Source: Gammaproteobacteria bacterium
GTDB taxonomy: Bacteria; Pseudomonadota; Gammaproteobacteria; Arenicellales; Poriferihabitantaceae
DNA: 51,637 nucleotides
NCBI GenBank assembly: GCA_024644945.1
Contig: JAHEGU010000018.1
Span: 1 to 51,637 of the forward strand
Direction of reading: 5' to 3'
The notes beneath the pieces are model-generated. The model saw only the letters and a list, made by a program, of their open reading frames with translations, had not been told where the DNA came from and made no database searches. Both the position numbers and the translations under genes were made by a program. Shown one piece after another: positions 16,623-26,611 of this stretch. Positions within the stretch are counted from its first letter, which is position 1. Every line of letters starts with the position of its first letter.

Positions 16623-18080
16623 TTGACAGAATATTTGTTCCAACTCCCTGATCACCAACGCGGCACTCTGCAAACGCGGATACAGGAAATGCTGGTCAAT
16701 TCGATTCTCGAAGGCCATTTGGAGCCTGATGCGCCTCTTCCCTCGAGTCGAAAGCTTGCACGCCAGCTGTCCGTAGCCCGCAATACCGTGGTCTATGCCT
16801 ACCAACACCTGGTGGATGAAGGATTTCTGGTTTCCCGTGAACGTAGCGGATTCTTTGTCAACGGCGACATTCTAAAAGGCCGGGTACAGGCCCAGAAACC
16901 GACAAAATCCAGCGTCGATGCAATGTCATGGGATCAAAAGCTGGTCATACAGCCGGATCAGTTTCGCCAGAACAGCAAACCCGCCAATTGGAATAACTAC
17001 CCCTATTCCTTTATTTGTGGGCAATATGATCAACAGCTTTTTCCCATCGCCGACTGGCGGGAATGCTGCCGTGAAGCGGCGGCGATAAGCGCTATTCACG
17101 ATTGGGCTAAAGATCAGGTCGATCGTGATAATTCCGAATTAATCGATCAGATTCACAAAAAGCTATTACCAAGACGGGGAGTATGGGCGGAAACGGATGA
17201 AATTCTGGTGACTCTAGGCGCACAGCAAGGTATCTATCTCGCAGCCCAGCTGCTGCTTAACAACGACCAAACCATGGGCTTTGAATCGCCGGGTTATGTT
17301 GACGCAGAAAATACATTCGGCGTTTTTACTTCGAATTTGAAAGCACTGAATGTCGATCAGTACGGCCTGGTACCCGACAAAGCGTTTTCAGCCTGCGATG
17401 GGATCTACACCACGCCCAGCCATCAATACCCCACAACGGTGACAATGCCTCGCGAGCGCCGACAACAGCTCCTTGAGATCGCGAGTAAACACGATATGTT
17501 TGTCATCGAGGACGATTATGAATCGGAATTTAATTACGTTGGAGAGCCGACCCCTGCATTAAAAAGTATGGATGAAGATGGACGGGTTATCTATATTGGC
17601 AGCGTATCCAAGACCTTGGCTCCTGGCATACGCCTCGGTTACATGGTCGCCCCTAAAGAACTGATCGATCAAGCAAGGGCCTTGCGTCGATTGATGATGC
17701 GACATCCACCCAGCAATAACCAGTTCATCATTGCCCAGTTTCTGAAACGCGGCTATCACGATTCGCTGATCAATCGCCTGAGCCACACGCTGCACCAGCG
17801 TTGGACGCTTCTTGGCGATCTGCTGGAGCAATACTTTCCTGGCGGTAGTCATCGTCCTACATTTGGCGGGTCAGCGATCTGGGTAAAGGGCAACCAGACC
17901 CTTGACTCAACAAAATTGCTCCGAAGGGCCAAGGAACAAGGTATTTTATTCGAGCCGGGAGAGGTCTTCTTCCACGGCCCGAAGAAACCGAAACATTTTT
18001 TCAGACTAGGATTCTCTTCCATTCAGACTGAGCGTATCAAACCTGGAATTGAGAAACTGGTTTCGCTGTTAGAGGAATGA
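16623..18080 (+). CDS. MocR/PdxR-type regulator: GntR DNA-binding domain fused to an aminotransferase-like domain
   Basis: The 485-residue protein has an N-terminal GntR winged helix (about 1-80; P-S-S-R-K-L-A-R-Q-L-S-V-A-R-N-T-V recognition segment) and a fold-type I aminotransferase domain (about 120-485). The PLP lysine is Lys330 in SVSKTLAPGIRLGY. Such proteins sense an amine or amino compound through PLP chemistry and usually control a divergent operon, here the Pot-like transporter operon. The start is TTG 16623; a downstream ATG would remove part of the winged helix. It converges on the dimethylglycine-dehydrogenase-like gene. A regulator that binds amino groups supports an amine-type substrate for the operon, an inference. 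Confidence 0.88.
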   Translation: MTEYLFQLPDHQRGTLQTRIQEMLVNSILEGHLEPDAPLPSSRKLARQLSVARNTVVYAYQHLVDEGFLVSRERSGFFVNGDILKGRVQAQKPTKSSVDAMSWDQKLVIQPDQFRQNSKPANWNNYPYSFICGQYDQQLFPIADWRECCREAAAISAIHDWAKDQVDRDNSELIDQIHKKLLPRRGVWAETDEILVTLGAQQGIYLAAQLLLNNDQTMGFESPGYVDAENTFGVFTSNLKALNVDQYGLVPDKAFSACDGIYTTPSHQYPTTVTMPRERRQQLLEIASKHDMFVIEDDYESEFNYVGEPTPALKSMDEDGRVIYIGSVSKTLAPGIRLGYMVAPKELIDQARALRRLMMRHPPSNNQFIIAQFLKRGYHDSLINRLSHTLHQRWTLLGDLLEQYFPGGSHRPTFGGSAIWVKGNQTLDSTKLLRRAKEQGILFEPGEVFFHGPKKPKHFFRLGFSSIQTERIKPGIEKLVSLLEE

Positions 18081-18571
18081 ATCGGTTCATTACCAATATT
18101 ACAATTTTATGGGCCGGATAAATGAGACTATTGAGCTAAACCAATAAGCGAACGATATTTATCGATAGCTCCGACTGGTTCGTTTTTTTTTCATTGACGC
18201 CTTTTTGTGGTATGAACAACTAGGTAAAGCAAAATCAGTGCCGGAGGAATTCGTAATACACGATCACTCGATTGGCGCATAGGGCTTTATACAAGGCATG
18301 GAAATCTAACCCGAACTTCGAAACCGGCTTAGATAAAATTTAGCTAAGAAGGAGTTCATGGATTGACGCAGTTCAGGAATTCAATAAATCATTCTCACTG
18401 AAATTCCCGTCCTGCCCGATCTTAAAATTCTGCCCTCACACTCATTTCTTTTCGCAGCATAAGCATAGCCAACTCAATCCAAAAACGCAGCTTTCGTTCG
18501 ATATGATTTTTTTCGGCTCAACAGGCTCAACAGTATGACTCAGCGTCCGCTGGATCAGCCATCTGCTGGTA
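18081..18571. other. Gene-free stretch between convergent genes, weak terminator
   Basis: No gene is seen. Shortly after the MocR-type gene a CGAAC/GTTCG pair (18149-18182) with a long loop precedes nine T residues (18183-18191), a weak candidate terminator for the rightward transcript. A nine-base unit GGCTCAACA is doubled at about 18515-18532. Confidence 0.35.
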
Positions 18572-21031
18572 TTAACCCCTCATACGCTCTGCCTTCGGGT
18601 CATACATTGCCGATAGGCTCGCAGTTGCGGCAATGGCAACACCGCCTACCTCGATTTCAAACTTACCTGACTCAATATATTCGAGATTGACGCCGTCCTC
18701 TTCATAGACATAACCTAGTCCCACTGAACCACCCAGGGTGTGACCGTAGTTTCCCGAGGTCAGATGGCCCACCATTTTTCCATCTCGCAGGATCGGCTCG
18801 TGGTGGTAAAGCATGATTTCGGGGTCTTGCAGCAGGAATTGCACCAGTCGTTTGCCCTTCCAGGCACCCGTCTCCTTCTGTTTGGCGATGGCTTCATGCC
18901 CGATAAACGCTATATCTTTGTTCATGTCACAAACAAATCCAAGGCCGCATTCAAGCGGCGTATCCTCATCTCCAATATCATGGCCAAGGTGAACGAACTT
19001 CTTTTCTATCCGACACGAATCCAATGCATGCATCCCGGCCATTTTCAAACCATGGGATTCACCCTTCCGCACCAGCCAGTCAAATCCATGCCGCGCCTGA
19101 TCTACAGGCAGGTATATTTCCCAACCGAGTTCACCTACGTAGGATACCCTTGCCGCACGCCCTACCGCACCGCCAACTTCTACCTCCTCCACTGCGCCAA
19201 AGGGAAAATGTTCTGTCGAAAAATCATGCTGTATGGCATCGGAAAGCATCGCCCTGCTATCGGGTCCCATGACACCAAATACCGACCAGGCGTTTGTAAC
19301 ATCGTTTACGATACAGTGAGCGTCACACGGAATATAACGTCGCAACCAGTTCATATCTTTACCGCTGACCGCGGCACCGCTGACTGCGAAAAATTCGTTC
19401 TCAGAAAGCCGAGTAACAGTCAGGTCTGCTTCAATTCCGCCGCGCTCGTTTAACCAATGGGTATAGACCATCTTACCCGGCGCCACGTCCATATTCGCGC
19501 TACTGATGCGCTGTAATATCCCGAGACTATCGCGCCCCTGGATCAGATATTTTGAAAAGCTGCTCTGATCAAACAACACCACACCTTCCCGTGCCGCGCG
19601 ATGTTCCAACGCTGAGTATTCGAACCAGTTCTGTTTTCCAAAACTGTATTCGTACTTTGGTTCAAGCCCTTGCGGCGCAAACCAGTTTGGCCGTTCCCAG
19701 CCTGCGGCTTCGCCAAAACAGGCGCCACGAGCCAGCAGCCGCTCGTGAACCGGTGAATGTCTGATATCTCGAGCGGTCTCCATCTGCCGATAGGGGTAAT
19801 GATTGTCGTAAAGCAGACCGAGGGTTTCGGTTACCCGATTCTCAAGATAATACTGGGTGCCCTGGAATGGATACATACGGCGAATGTCATTGCCCCATAG
19901 ATCAAGCGGGGGATGGCCTTCGATGATCCACTCCGCCAATGCCTTACCGAGACCCCCTGAACTCTGAATCCCTATGGAATTGAGGCCGGCTGCGACGAAG
20001 TAATTCTTTACTTCAGGGGCCTCACCCATGTGAAACTGATCATCCGGGGTAAAACTCTCCGGGCCACAGAAAAATTTACGCCAGCCAGTTTTCTGCAGCC
20101 GGGGCACCCTCGCCATGGCGTCCTCAAGTACCGGCATCAGCTGTTCCTCCATGTGTCCTTCCAATTCGTCAAAACAAAAGTCCTGCGGGATGCCATTCTG
20201 GCCCCAGGCCAGCGCATGTTTTTCGAAAGCACCAACCAGCAGGCTGCCAGCATCCTGTTTGTAGTAAGCACATTGATCATGGTCGCGCATGACCGGCAAG
20301 TCATCCGGCAGATCATCCAACTTTTCAGTCACCGCGTAATAGTGCTCGCAAGCGTGAAGCGGAATATTTACGCCGGATTGTTTTCCGAGAGTGCGGGCCC
20401 ACATCCCGGCGCAATTAACAATATAATCTGTTTCGATATCTCCATGGTCAGTAGTGACGCCACGCACACGACCGTCTTTAACCACAACATCTGCAACGGT
20501 CACACCCTCAATACACTGCGCTCCCAATTTGCGTGCGCCTTTAACAAAGGCCATGGTGACATCCACCGGGCTGGCATAGCCGTCGTGGGGCACCCAACTA
20601 CCCCCTAGTAAGTCGCTCGTTTCAAGCAACGGATAAACTTCTTTTATCTCTGAAGGCGTCAAAATGTCGACCTGGGTCACGCCGAAAACATTGTTCATCG
20701 AAGCCACACGTTTCAATTCCTCGAATCGAGCATCACTGTGTGCAATCGAAAGCGAACCGACTTGACGAAATCCGGTGGATTGCCCGGTCTCCTGCTCAAG
20801 CTGGGCAAGAATTGACATCGAGTACTCCGCCAGCTTGGCATGGTTTTCATTGGCCCGCATGGTGCCAATCAAGCCCGCTGCATGCCAGGTGGTCCCGCAG
20901 CTAAACTGTTTACGCTCAAGTTGCACCACATCGGTCCAGCCCAGCTTCGCCAGATGGTAAGCCACGCTGGATCCGGTTACGCCACCACCAATCACGACAG
21001 CGCTGGCTTTAGCAGGTAGTTGAATACTCAT
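18572..21031 (-). CDS. Dimethylglycine/sarcosine dehydrogenase-like flavoprotein with GcvT domain
   Basis: The 819-residue protein has the two-part DMGDH/SARDH architecture. An N-terminal FAD domain of the D-amino-acid-oxidase fold (about 10-380) carries IGGGVTGSSVAYH and CGTTWHAAGL, whose His50 sits where the family attaches FAD covalently. A linker follows, then a GcvT-like tetrahydrofolate-binding domain (about 430-819), with the E-L-G-W-E-I-Y and D-S-C-R-I-E-K motifs. Such enzymes oxidise an N-methyl group and pass the one-carbon unit to folate. No targeting signal is present. The exact N-methyl substrate (dimethylglycine, sarcosine or another methylated amino acid) cannot be read from sequence. 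It converges on the MocR-type gene and has its own transcript. It is the second of two GcvT-fused demethylating enzymes here, the other being Tdm. Confidence 0.85.
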   Translation of the reverse strand: MSIQLPAKASAVVIGGGVTGSSVAYHLAKLGWTDVVQLERKQFSCGTTWHAAGLIGTMRANENHAKLAEYSMSILAQLEQETGQSTGFRQVGSLSIAHSDARFEELKRVASMNNVFGVTQVDILTPSEIKEVYPLLETSDLLGGSWVPHDGYASPVDVTMAFVKGARKLGAQCIEGVTVADVVVKDGRVRGVTTDHGDIETDYIVNCAGMWARTLGKQSGVNIPLHACEHYYAVTEKLDDLPDDLPVMRDHDQCAYYKQDAGSLLVGAFEKHALAWGQNGIPQDFCFDELEGHMEEQLMPVLEDAMARVPRLQKTGWRKFFCGPESFTPDDQFHMGEAPEVKNYFVAAGLNSIGIQSSGGLGKALAEWIIEGHPPLDLWGNDIRRMYPFQGTQYYLENRVTETLGLLYDNHYPYRQMETARDIRHSPVHERLLARGACFGEAAGWERPNWFAPQGLEPKYEYSFGKQNWFEYSALEHRAAREGVVLFDQSSFSKYLIQGRDSLGILQRISSANMDVAPGKMVYTHWLNERGGIEADLTVTRLSENEFFAVSGAAVSGKDMNWLRRYIPCDAHCIVNDVTNAWSVFGVMGPDSRAMLSDAIQHDFSTEHFPFGAVEEVEVGGAVGRAARVSYVGELGWEIYLPVDQARHGFDWLVRKGESHGLKMAGMHALDSCRIEKKFVHLGHDIGDEDTPLECGLGFVCDMNKDIAFIGHEAIAKQKETGAWKGKRLVQFLLQDPEIMLYHHEPILRDGKMVGHLTSGNYGHTLGGSVGLGYVYEEDGVNLEYIESGKFEIEVGGVAIAATASLSAMYDPKAERMRG

Positions 21032-21570
21032 GGTAGATGTTCTCGAATAAAGTTAGCGGTTATCAACGCCGGACAGGTATGAATTCTAGTGCAATGCAGG
21101 GTTCAGCAAAAAGACATATTTGCGTTGCCAAATAACATGCTTACGACAGTCAATGTGACACACAATTTGCAGACGCAGCGAACTGTTGAGCCAGGGCTAT
21201 GCTCAAGTAACAAGGCAATTTGTAATAGATCTCTAACAGGTCCTGATGAATAGAGCTTGAGCCGATACCTTGTGATTTATGTGCACCGAGTCGAATCCTG
21301 TGCTGCGCCACACTCTCGCTGCATTGCGCCCGAATATTCGAAATGCAGAACATGATCAAGTTCCTGTTCAGGGGATTTCACGCGGTGCCTGACATCTGAC
21401 AGACCTGATTGAATCTTGAGGCAAATGCACGCTCAACGCTCGACCGAACCGTGAAGCTGCCCCACAACAACTGGCATACACTATCCGCCATGTTAATCAG
21501 CAGAGGCGTACGGAAGTCAGTGGGCTGCATATCCGTTGATTGTGGCCGATCTGCAGCGACCAGGGAACTC
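21032..21570. other. Gene-free stretch
   Basis: About 540 bases between phnW and the dehydrogenase gene, both leftward. Short open frames are present but none resembles a known protein, and no clear terminator was found. The promoter of the dehydrogenase gene must lie here. Confidence 0.35.
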
Positions 21571-22710
21571 TCAGGTTATTTTTCCTGCAATGCCAAATTG
21601 ATCCAGCGCATAGCGCACCGCAGCAAGCGCGCCTCGCATGTCGGCCTGACCAAGTCGGCCGATACATCCCATTCGGAAACTATCGGCCACGGTCAGCTTG
21701 CCTGGATAAATCACATAGCCCTGGGCCCGCATCGCATCGTAAAACCGATCGAAGTCGAAGCTGTCATTTTCCGGCATATGGAAAGTCACAATATTCGGGG
21801 CTTGCAGTTCATCTGGAAGTAAAGTGCGAAATCCCATGTCGCGCATGCCTTCGACGAGTACAACGCAGTTGTCTCGATAACGCCCTCCGCGGCCCGTTAC
21901 GCCCCCCTCCTGATCGAATTCATTTAGCGCCTGGTCAAATGCAAGCAGAACATGCGTGGGTGGAGTGAACCGCCACTGCCGATTTTTTTGCATCGCCTGC
22001 CACTGATCATAAAGATCGAGACTGAGTGATGGCGAATTGCCTTGGGTCTGGCTCAATGCTTCTTCTCTGGCAATGCAGAATCCCAAGCCCGGCGCACCCT
22101 CGAGACATTTATTGCTGGATGCAACTACGGCATCAAACCGGACCTCCTTCACATCTAAAGGCATTGCACCAAAGGCGCTCATAGAGTCAATCAACAGACT
22201 TCGGCTATGTTTCTCAACAACTGCAGAAATTTTTTCGACTGGGTTTAAAATTCCCGAAGTAGTTTCCGTATGCACGACCGCGACATGGGTGATATCGTCA
22301 TCGGATTCCAGCGTCTTATCGATTAACACTGGATCTACCGGTTGGTCCTCTGCACTCTCCTGCACCACATACTGACGCTTATAGTAGTCACAAATCTTGG
22401 CAATACGTTTTCCATAAGCCCCGTTAATACACAACAGCAGCTTACCCGTCGTCGGCACGAAGCAGCCAATCATAGCTTCTACGACAAAAGTTCCACTGCC
22501 CTGCAGCGGCACCGCGACATGGGTTCCCTCACCATTTACGATAGCTACCAGCCGATCCAGAACTCGTGCATTTAAATCTATAAAATAATCATCCCTGGAC
22601 CCATAGTCATGCAACATGGCCTGTTTGACGGTAGCAGAGGTGGTCAGCGGTCCCGGCGTCAACAGCAGTGGATCGCCGGTCTCGGAGGCAGCGGATTGTG
22701 GTGTGGTCAT
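21571..22710 (-). CDS. phnW: 2-Aminoethylphosphonate-pyruvate transaminase
   Basis: The 379-residue protein is a fold-type I PLP enzyme of the PhnW family, with N-terminal LLLTPGPLTTSATVK, L-Q-G-S-G-T-F-V-V-E-A at the phosphate-binding cup, and the PLP lysine Lys201 in ASSNKCLEGAPGLGF. It moves the amino group of 2-aminoethylphosphonate to pyruvate, giving phosphonoacetaldehyde and alanine. It is divergent from a LysR regulator, with 126 bases holding a clear dyad between them. Downstream enzymes PhnA and PhnY are on the other strand beyond the regulator, which fits the PhnW-PhnY-PhnA route and not PhnX hydrolysis. Confidence 0.93.
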   Translation of the reverse strand: MTTPQSAASETGDPLLLTPGPLTTSATVKQAMLHDYGSRDDYFIDLNARVLDRLVAIVNGEGTHVAVPLQGSGTFVVEAMIGCFVPTTGKLLLCINGAYGKRIAKICDYYKRQYVVQESAEDQPVDPVLIDKTLESDDDITHVAVVHTETTSGILNPVEKISAVVEKHSRSLLIDSMSAFGAMPLDVKEVRFDAVVASSNKCLEGAPGLGFCIAREEALSQTQGNSPSLSLDLYDQWQAMQKNRQWRFTPPTHVLLAFDQALNEFDQEGGVTGRGGRYRDNCVVLVEGMRDMGFRTLLPDELQAPNIVTFHMPENDSFDFDRFYDAMRAQGYVIYPGKLTVADSFRMGCIGRLGQADMRGALAAVRYALDQFGIAGKIT

Positions 22711-22774
22711 AGATTGTTTGGGATGCGGCTTAGTGCAAACCTGCGGTTAAGGTGACTCAAATATAACTAGATTG

Positions 22775-22797
22775 CTATTTATAACGCCTTCAAATAG
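22775..22797. promoter_or_regulatory. Candidate LysR operator, CTATTT-N11-AAATAG
   Basis: A perfect 6-base inverted repeat with an 11-base spacer lies 65 bases upstream of phnW, matching the T-N11-A rule for LysR-type recognition sites. The right arm plus two bases (TTCAAATAG, 22789-22797) recurs as a direct repeat at 22825-22833, 36 bases away, on the same helix face range. A second dyad, TTATCA-N12-TGATAA, lies at 22801-22824. Confidence 0.65.
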
Positions 22798-22836
22798 TAT
22801 TTATCAAATCGATATCATTGATAATTCAAATAGAAT

Positions 22837-23739
22837 TTGCCAATCTCACATACCCACCTCCGAGCTTTTCATGCCGTTGCCGTGCATGGGAGCTTTACTC
22901 GAGCAGCCGAAGCGCTGCACGTGACCCAGCCTACCCTTTCAGGACAGGTTCGGGAACTCGAAGAGCGATATCGGATCAAGCTATTTACCCGTTATGGACG
23001 AAAGGTCGACTTAACGGATCTTGGTCAGAGCACCTTTGAGATCACCCGTAAAGTTTTTCGCGCCGAGCAGGAGGTAGAGCAACTGTTTCTCGCCGCGAAA
23101 GGATTAAGCGAAGGGGAACTTACCGTGGGTGCGGATTCGCCCTATATCATTACTCCACTGCTGGCCGCCTACCAACGGCGGTATCCGGGCCTGCAGATTT
23201 CTATTCGCTACGGAAATTCAGCTGAACTGCTTAAATGGTTGCAATCTCAGCGTTGCGATATTGCGATTCTCGCTAACGTACCGGAGGGCGGACCGCGACT
23301 CGAAGTTTTGCAACTTCAGCCGGGGCGTCTGGTTGCATTCGTTAACCAGCAGCATCTTTGGGCAAGTCGCCGTTGTGTGACCCTTGAAGAAATCGTCAGT
23401 CAGAGAGTGATTATGCGTGAAAGAGGTTCGCATACTCGATCCATTTTCGAGCAGGCACTTAGCGATGCCGGATTGAAACTTAACAATGTCATGCAGATCG
23501 GCAGCAGAGAAGGTGTGCGTGAAGCGGTTGCAGCGGGGCTCGGTATTGGGATCGTTTCTGCGGCCGAGCTCGGCACCGACACTCGCCTTCATTCGCTCCA
23601 GGTCAAAGATGCCGAGCTGGTGAATTCGGAATACATTATCACCCTGCATGAGCGCCACAATGAGCAGCCAATTCATGCCTTTATAGACATGGTTTCAGAC
23701 GCGATCGAAACAGGCAGCATTGATACCAGTTTTACATAG
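22837..23739 (+). CDS. LysR-type regulator of the 2-aminoethylphosphonate genes
   Basis: The 300-residue protein has the LysR winged helix (about 3-62, with F-H-A-V-A-V-H-G-S-F-T-R-A-A-E-A-L and V-T-Q-P-T-L-S) and a two-lobed periplasmic-binding-like effector domain (about 90-290). The start must be TTG 22837: the frame has a stop at 22831 and the HTH begins immediately. It diverges from phnW and is followed after 96 bases by phnA and phnY on its own strand, so it probably responds to AEP or a phosphonate intermediate and activates both sides. The dyads at 22775-22824 are its likely binding sites. Confidence 0.9.
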   Translation: MPISHTHLRAFHAVAVHGSFTRAAEALHVTQPTLSGQVRELEERYRIKLFTRYGRKVDLTDLGQSTFEITRKVFRAEQEVEQLFLAAKGLSEGELTVGADSPYIITPLLAAYQRRYPGLQISIRYGNSAELLKWLQSQRCDIAILANVPEGGPRLEVLQLQPGRLVAFVNQQHLWASRRCVTLEEIVSQRVIMRERGSHTRSIFEQALSDAGLKLNNVMQIGSREGVREAVAAGLGIGIVSAAELGTDTRLHSLQVKDAELVNSEYIITLHERHNEQPIHAFIDMVSDAIETGSIDTSFT

Positions 23740-23835
23740 GCATGATTTATACAACCTATCTGAGATATCGATTTTACCTCTACGAACATAGATCTCTATA
23801 ATTGCCGTCCCATCCGAATAATTCGTTGATTTTCT

Positions 23836-25089
23836 ATGGCTACTGACAACCGTACCATTAAGGTGAATGACCGCACCTATCGCTGGCCCGACGCTCCCGT
23901 CGTAATTGTGTGTATAGATGGCTCCGAACCAGACTATATCGAACAGGCCATCGAAGCCGGCGTGATGCCGTGGATGCAGAAACTGGTTGAAAACTCCGGA
24001 AGCGATCTGCGGGCCAAATGCGTGGTCCCGAGCTTCACTAATCCGAACAACCTTTCAATCGTTACCGGTGTGCCGCCATCAGTGCATGGTATTTGCGGGA
24101 ATTTCTACTACGATCGGGAAAACGATGTGGAAGTGATGATGAATGAACCTTCCCTTCTGCGTACTCCGACGGTATTCAAGGCATTTCAGGATGGCGGGGC
24201 AAAAATTGCAATCATCACCGCCAAAGACAAGCTGAGGCGGTTGCTTGGCAACGAACTAAAAATCGGACAGGATGCCGCGATCTGCTTTTCTTCGGAAAAA
24301 GCAGATCAAGTGTCAATTGAAGAGAACGGTATCGAAAACGTTCTTGATATGGTGGGGCAGCCGCTGCCGTCAGTATATAGTGCGGAGCTGTCGGAATTCA
24401 TCTTTGCCGCCGGGGTTAAGCTGATGGAAACAGTTCGCCCAGATATCATGTATCTGTCAACTACGGACTACATTCAGCATAAGTTCGCGCCCGGCAGCGA
24501 TGGTGCCAACGCGTTTTACGCGATGATGGACAGTTACTGGGCGCAGCTCGATGCTCTGGGAGCAGTAATTGGAATGACCGCCGACCACGGCATGAACGCC
24601 AAACATAATGCGGACGGAACACCCAACGTTATTTACCTGCAGGATCTGCTTGATAAATTGATCGGACCTGAAAAATCCAGAGTGATTCTGCCGATCACGG
24701 ACCCCTACGTGGTGCATCACGGCGCCCTCGGATCCTATGCAACGGTTTACCTTGAGCCAGGTGTCGACCAATCTGCGTTGATTGAAGAGCTGACTGCGGT
24801 TGAGGGAATGGAAGCAGTCTATACCAACCAGCAAGGGTGCGATGAATTCGAACTCGCTCAAGACCGCATGGGTGACATCATCCTGGTTTCAAAGACACAC
24901 TGCGTGATCGGAACAAGCGAAGAGCGTCACGATCTGTCAGGCCTCGAAGTTCCTCTTCGTTCCCACGGAGGGGTAAGCGAGCAGAGGGTTCCACTGATCT
25001 TCAATCGAGCCGTAAACGGAATTGAAAACCGCAGTGACCTGCGCAACTTCGACGTATTTGATATTGCGCTTAACCACACCACACACTAA
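23836..25089 (+). CDS. phnA: Phosphonoacetate hydrolase
   Basis: The 417-residue enzyme belongs to the alkaline phosphatase superfamily. Metal and nucleophile positions are visible: Asp28 in VCIDGSEPD, Thr68 in [10 protein letters not shown] as nucleophile, T-D-Y-I-Q-H-K for the second zinc, T-A-D-H-G-M-N, and a late histidine in RSHGGVSE. It cleaves phosphonoacetate to acetate and phosphate. With PhnW and PhnY it completes AEP mineralisation to a two-carbon acid, free phosphate and amino nitrogen. It is cytoplasmic, as no signal peptide is seen. phnY begins 5 bases after its stop. Confidence 0.92.
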   Translation: MATDNRTIKVNDRTYRWPDAPVVIVCIDGSEPDYIEQAIEAGVMPWMQKLVENSGSDLRAKCVVPSFTNPNNLSIVTGVPPSVHGICGNFYYDRENDVEVMMNEPSLLRTPTVFKAFQDGGAKIAIITAKDKLRRLLGNELKIGQDAAICFSSEKADQVSIEENGIENVLDMVGQPLPSVYSAELSEFIFAAGVKLMETVRPDIMYLSTTDYIQHKFAPGSDGANAFYAMMDSYWAQLDALGAVIGMTADHGMNAKHNADGTPNVIYLQDLLDKLIGPEKSRVILPITDPYVVHHGALGSYATVYLEPGVDQSALIEELTAVEGMEAVYTNQQGCDEFELAQDRMGDIILVSKTHCVIGTSEERHDLSGLEVPLRSHGGVSEQRVPLIFNRAVNGIENRSDLRNFDVFDIALNHTTH

Positions 25090-25094
25090 CCATC

Positions 25095-26534
25095 ATGCTT
25101 GACACCACCATGATCCAGGAAAAAATGCGTATTGCCGGAGACAAAGTAGACGGCGACACCGGCAAATCCGTCGAAGTTTTCAATCCATTCACTAACAAGG
25201 TAGTGGGCACCGTACCAAGAGCCAGCCGAGCCCAGGTGTCGAAGGCCTTCGATATTGCCGCCGCCTACCAACCCACTCTGAGCAGGTACGAGCGCCAGCA
25301 GATTCTGAGCAAGACCGCGCACATTCTGGTTTCCAAAAAAGAGGAAATCTCCGATCTGATTACCGCAGAAAGTGGACTCAGTAAAAAGGACAGCCTGTAT
25401 GAAGTAGGTCGTGCCTTTGACGTATTCAGCCTCGCAGGGCAACTCTGTATTAAAGACGACGGTCAGATTTTTTCCTGCGACCTCACACCGCACGGCAAAC
25501 AACGTAAGATTTTTACTCAGCGTGAACCGCTCAACGCGATCTCGGCGATCACTCCGTTCAATCATCCATTGAATATGATCTCCCATAAAATTGCGCCCGC
25601 GATCGCGACCAATAACTGCATGGTAGGAAAACCAACAGAGCTGACCCCATTAACCGCCTTGCTGCTGGCAGATGTCCTGTATGAAGCTGGATTGCCCCCC
25701 GAAATGCTATCCATCGTCACCGGCCTGCCGGAAGACATCGGCGATGAGATGATCACCAATCCACATATTGATCTGATTACTTTCACAGGCAGCGTACAGG
25801 TCGGAAAGTTTATAGCGAATCACGCCGGTTATCGGCGCACTGTACTCGAGCTCGGCGGGAATTCGCCCCTGATCATTATGGAAGACGCCGATCTGGATAA
25901 AGCCGCTGAAATGGCCGTAGCTGGGGCAACTAAAAACTCCGGACAACGCTGTACCGCGGTTAAACGCGTGCTGGCCATTGATTCGATCGCCGATGAGTTT
26001 GCTACCCTGGTAGCGGAAAAAGCCGCTAAGCTGAAGTACGGTGACCCCATGGATGCGGAAACCGATGTGGGGACTGTAATCAATGAAGAGGCCGCAATCC
26101 TTTTTCAAAATCGCGTTAACGATGCGATCGAAAAAGGTGCCTCGTTACTTTACGGAAACGATCGGCAGGGTGCAGTGTATTCCCCAACCGTGCTCGACCA
26201 TGTCCCCCCCGATTGCGAACTGGTTATGGAAGAAACCTTTGGACCGCCCATCCCCATTATCCGCGTTCGTGATGCTGATCACGCTGTCGATGTCGCCAAT
26301 TCGACCGCATTCGGTCTGTCATCCGGCGTCTGCACCAATCGTCTCGACTATATCAATCAGTTCGTTCATCAGCTCAAGACCGGAACCGTGAACATATGGG
26401 AAGTACCGGGATATCGAATCGAAATGTCACCGTTTGGCGGAATCAAGGACTCGGGGCTCGGATACAAAGAGGGCGTGATCGAAGCAATGGCAAGTTACAC
26501 CAACGTTAAGACGTTCTCCTTGCCATGGGGTTAG
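25095..26534 (+). CDS. phnY: Phosphonoacetaldehyde dehydrogenase
   Basis: The 479-residue protein is a hydrolytic aldehyde dehydrogenase with Glu252 in LELGGN, the catalytic Cys286 in [11 protein letters not shown], and N-H-P-L-N in the cofactor region. The family member in this context oxidises phosphonoacetaldehyde to phosphonoacetate with NAD. It is assigned PhnY, not a generic ALDH, because it directly follows phnA and a PhnW gene is linked. A second ATG at 25110 is possible; neither start has a strong ribosome site, which suggests coupling to phnA translation. It converges on the transporter genes. Confidence 0.9.
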   Translation: MLDTTMIQEKMRIAGDKVDGDTGKSVEVFNPFTNKVVGTVPRASRAQVSKAFDIAAAYQPTLSRYERQQILSKTAHILVSKKEEISDLITAESGLSKKDSLYEVGRAFDVFSLAGQLCIKDDGQIFSCDLTPHGKQRKIFTQREPLNAISAITPFNHPLNMISHKIAPAIATNNCMVGKPTELTPLTALLLADVLYEAGLPPEMLSIVTGLPEDIGDEMITNPHIDLITFTGSVQVGKFIANHAGYRRTVLELGGNSPLIIMEDADLDKAAEMAVAGATKNSGQRCTAVKRVLAIDSIADEFATLVAEKAAKLKYGDPMDAETDVGTVINEEAAILFQNRVNDAIEKGASLLYGNDRQGAVYSPTVLDHVPPDCELVMEETFGPPIPIIRVRDADHAVDVANSTAFGLSSGVCTNRLDYINQFVHQLKTGTVNIWEVPGYRIEMSPFGGIKDSGLGYKEGVIEAMASYTNVKTFSLPWG

Positions 26535-26578
26535 ATCCAACAATCTAGAGCGCTTTAAATATTTCTCTGACCTGAATT

Positions 26579-26610
26579 GCCCGTATTGACGTCTTGAAGG
26601 TCAAGCGGGC
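26579..26610. terminator. Hairpin between convergent phnY and aepW-like genes
   Basis: Arms GCCCG-ta-TTGAC (26579-26590) and GTCAA-g-CGGGC (26600-26610) pair around a 9-base loop between two convergent stop codons. No T tract follows on either strand, so it may block read-through or stabilise 3' ends without being a classical terminator. Confidence 0.5.
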
Positions 26611-26611
26611 G

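Noticed and set aside
18740-19453. 237-codon open frame on the plus strand
   Set aside because: Antisense to the dimethylglycine-dehydrogenase-like gene, with no signature of its own.
21150-21359. 69-codon open frame on the minus strand between the dehydrogenase gene and phnW
   Set aside because: Cysteine/histidine-rich with no family resemblance or translation signals; probably chance.
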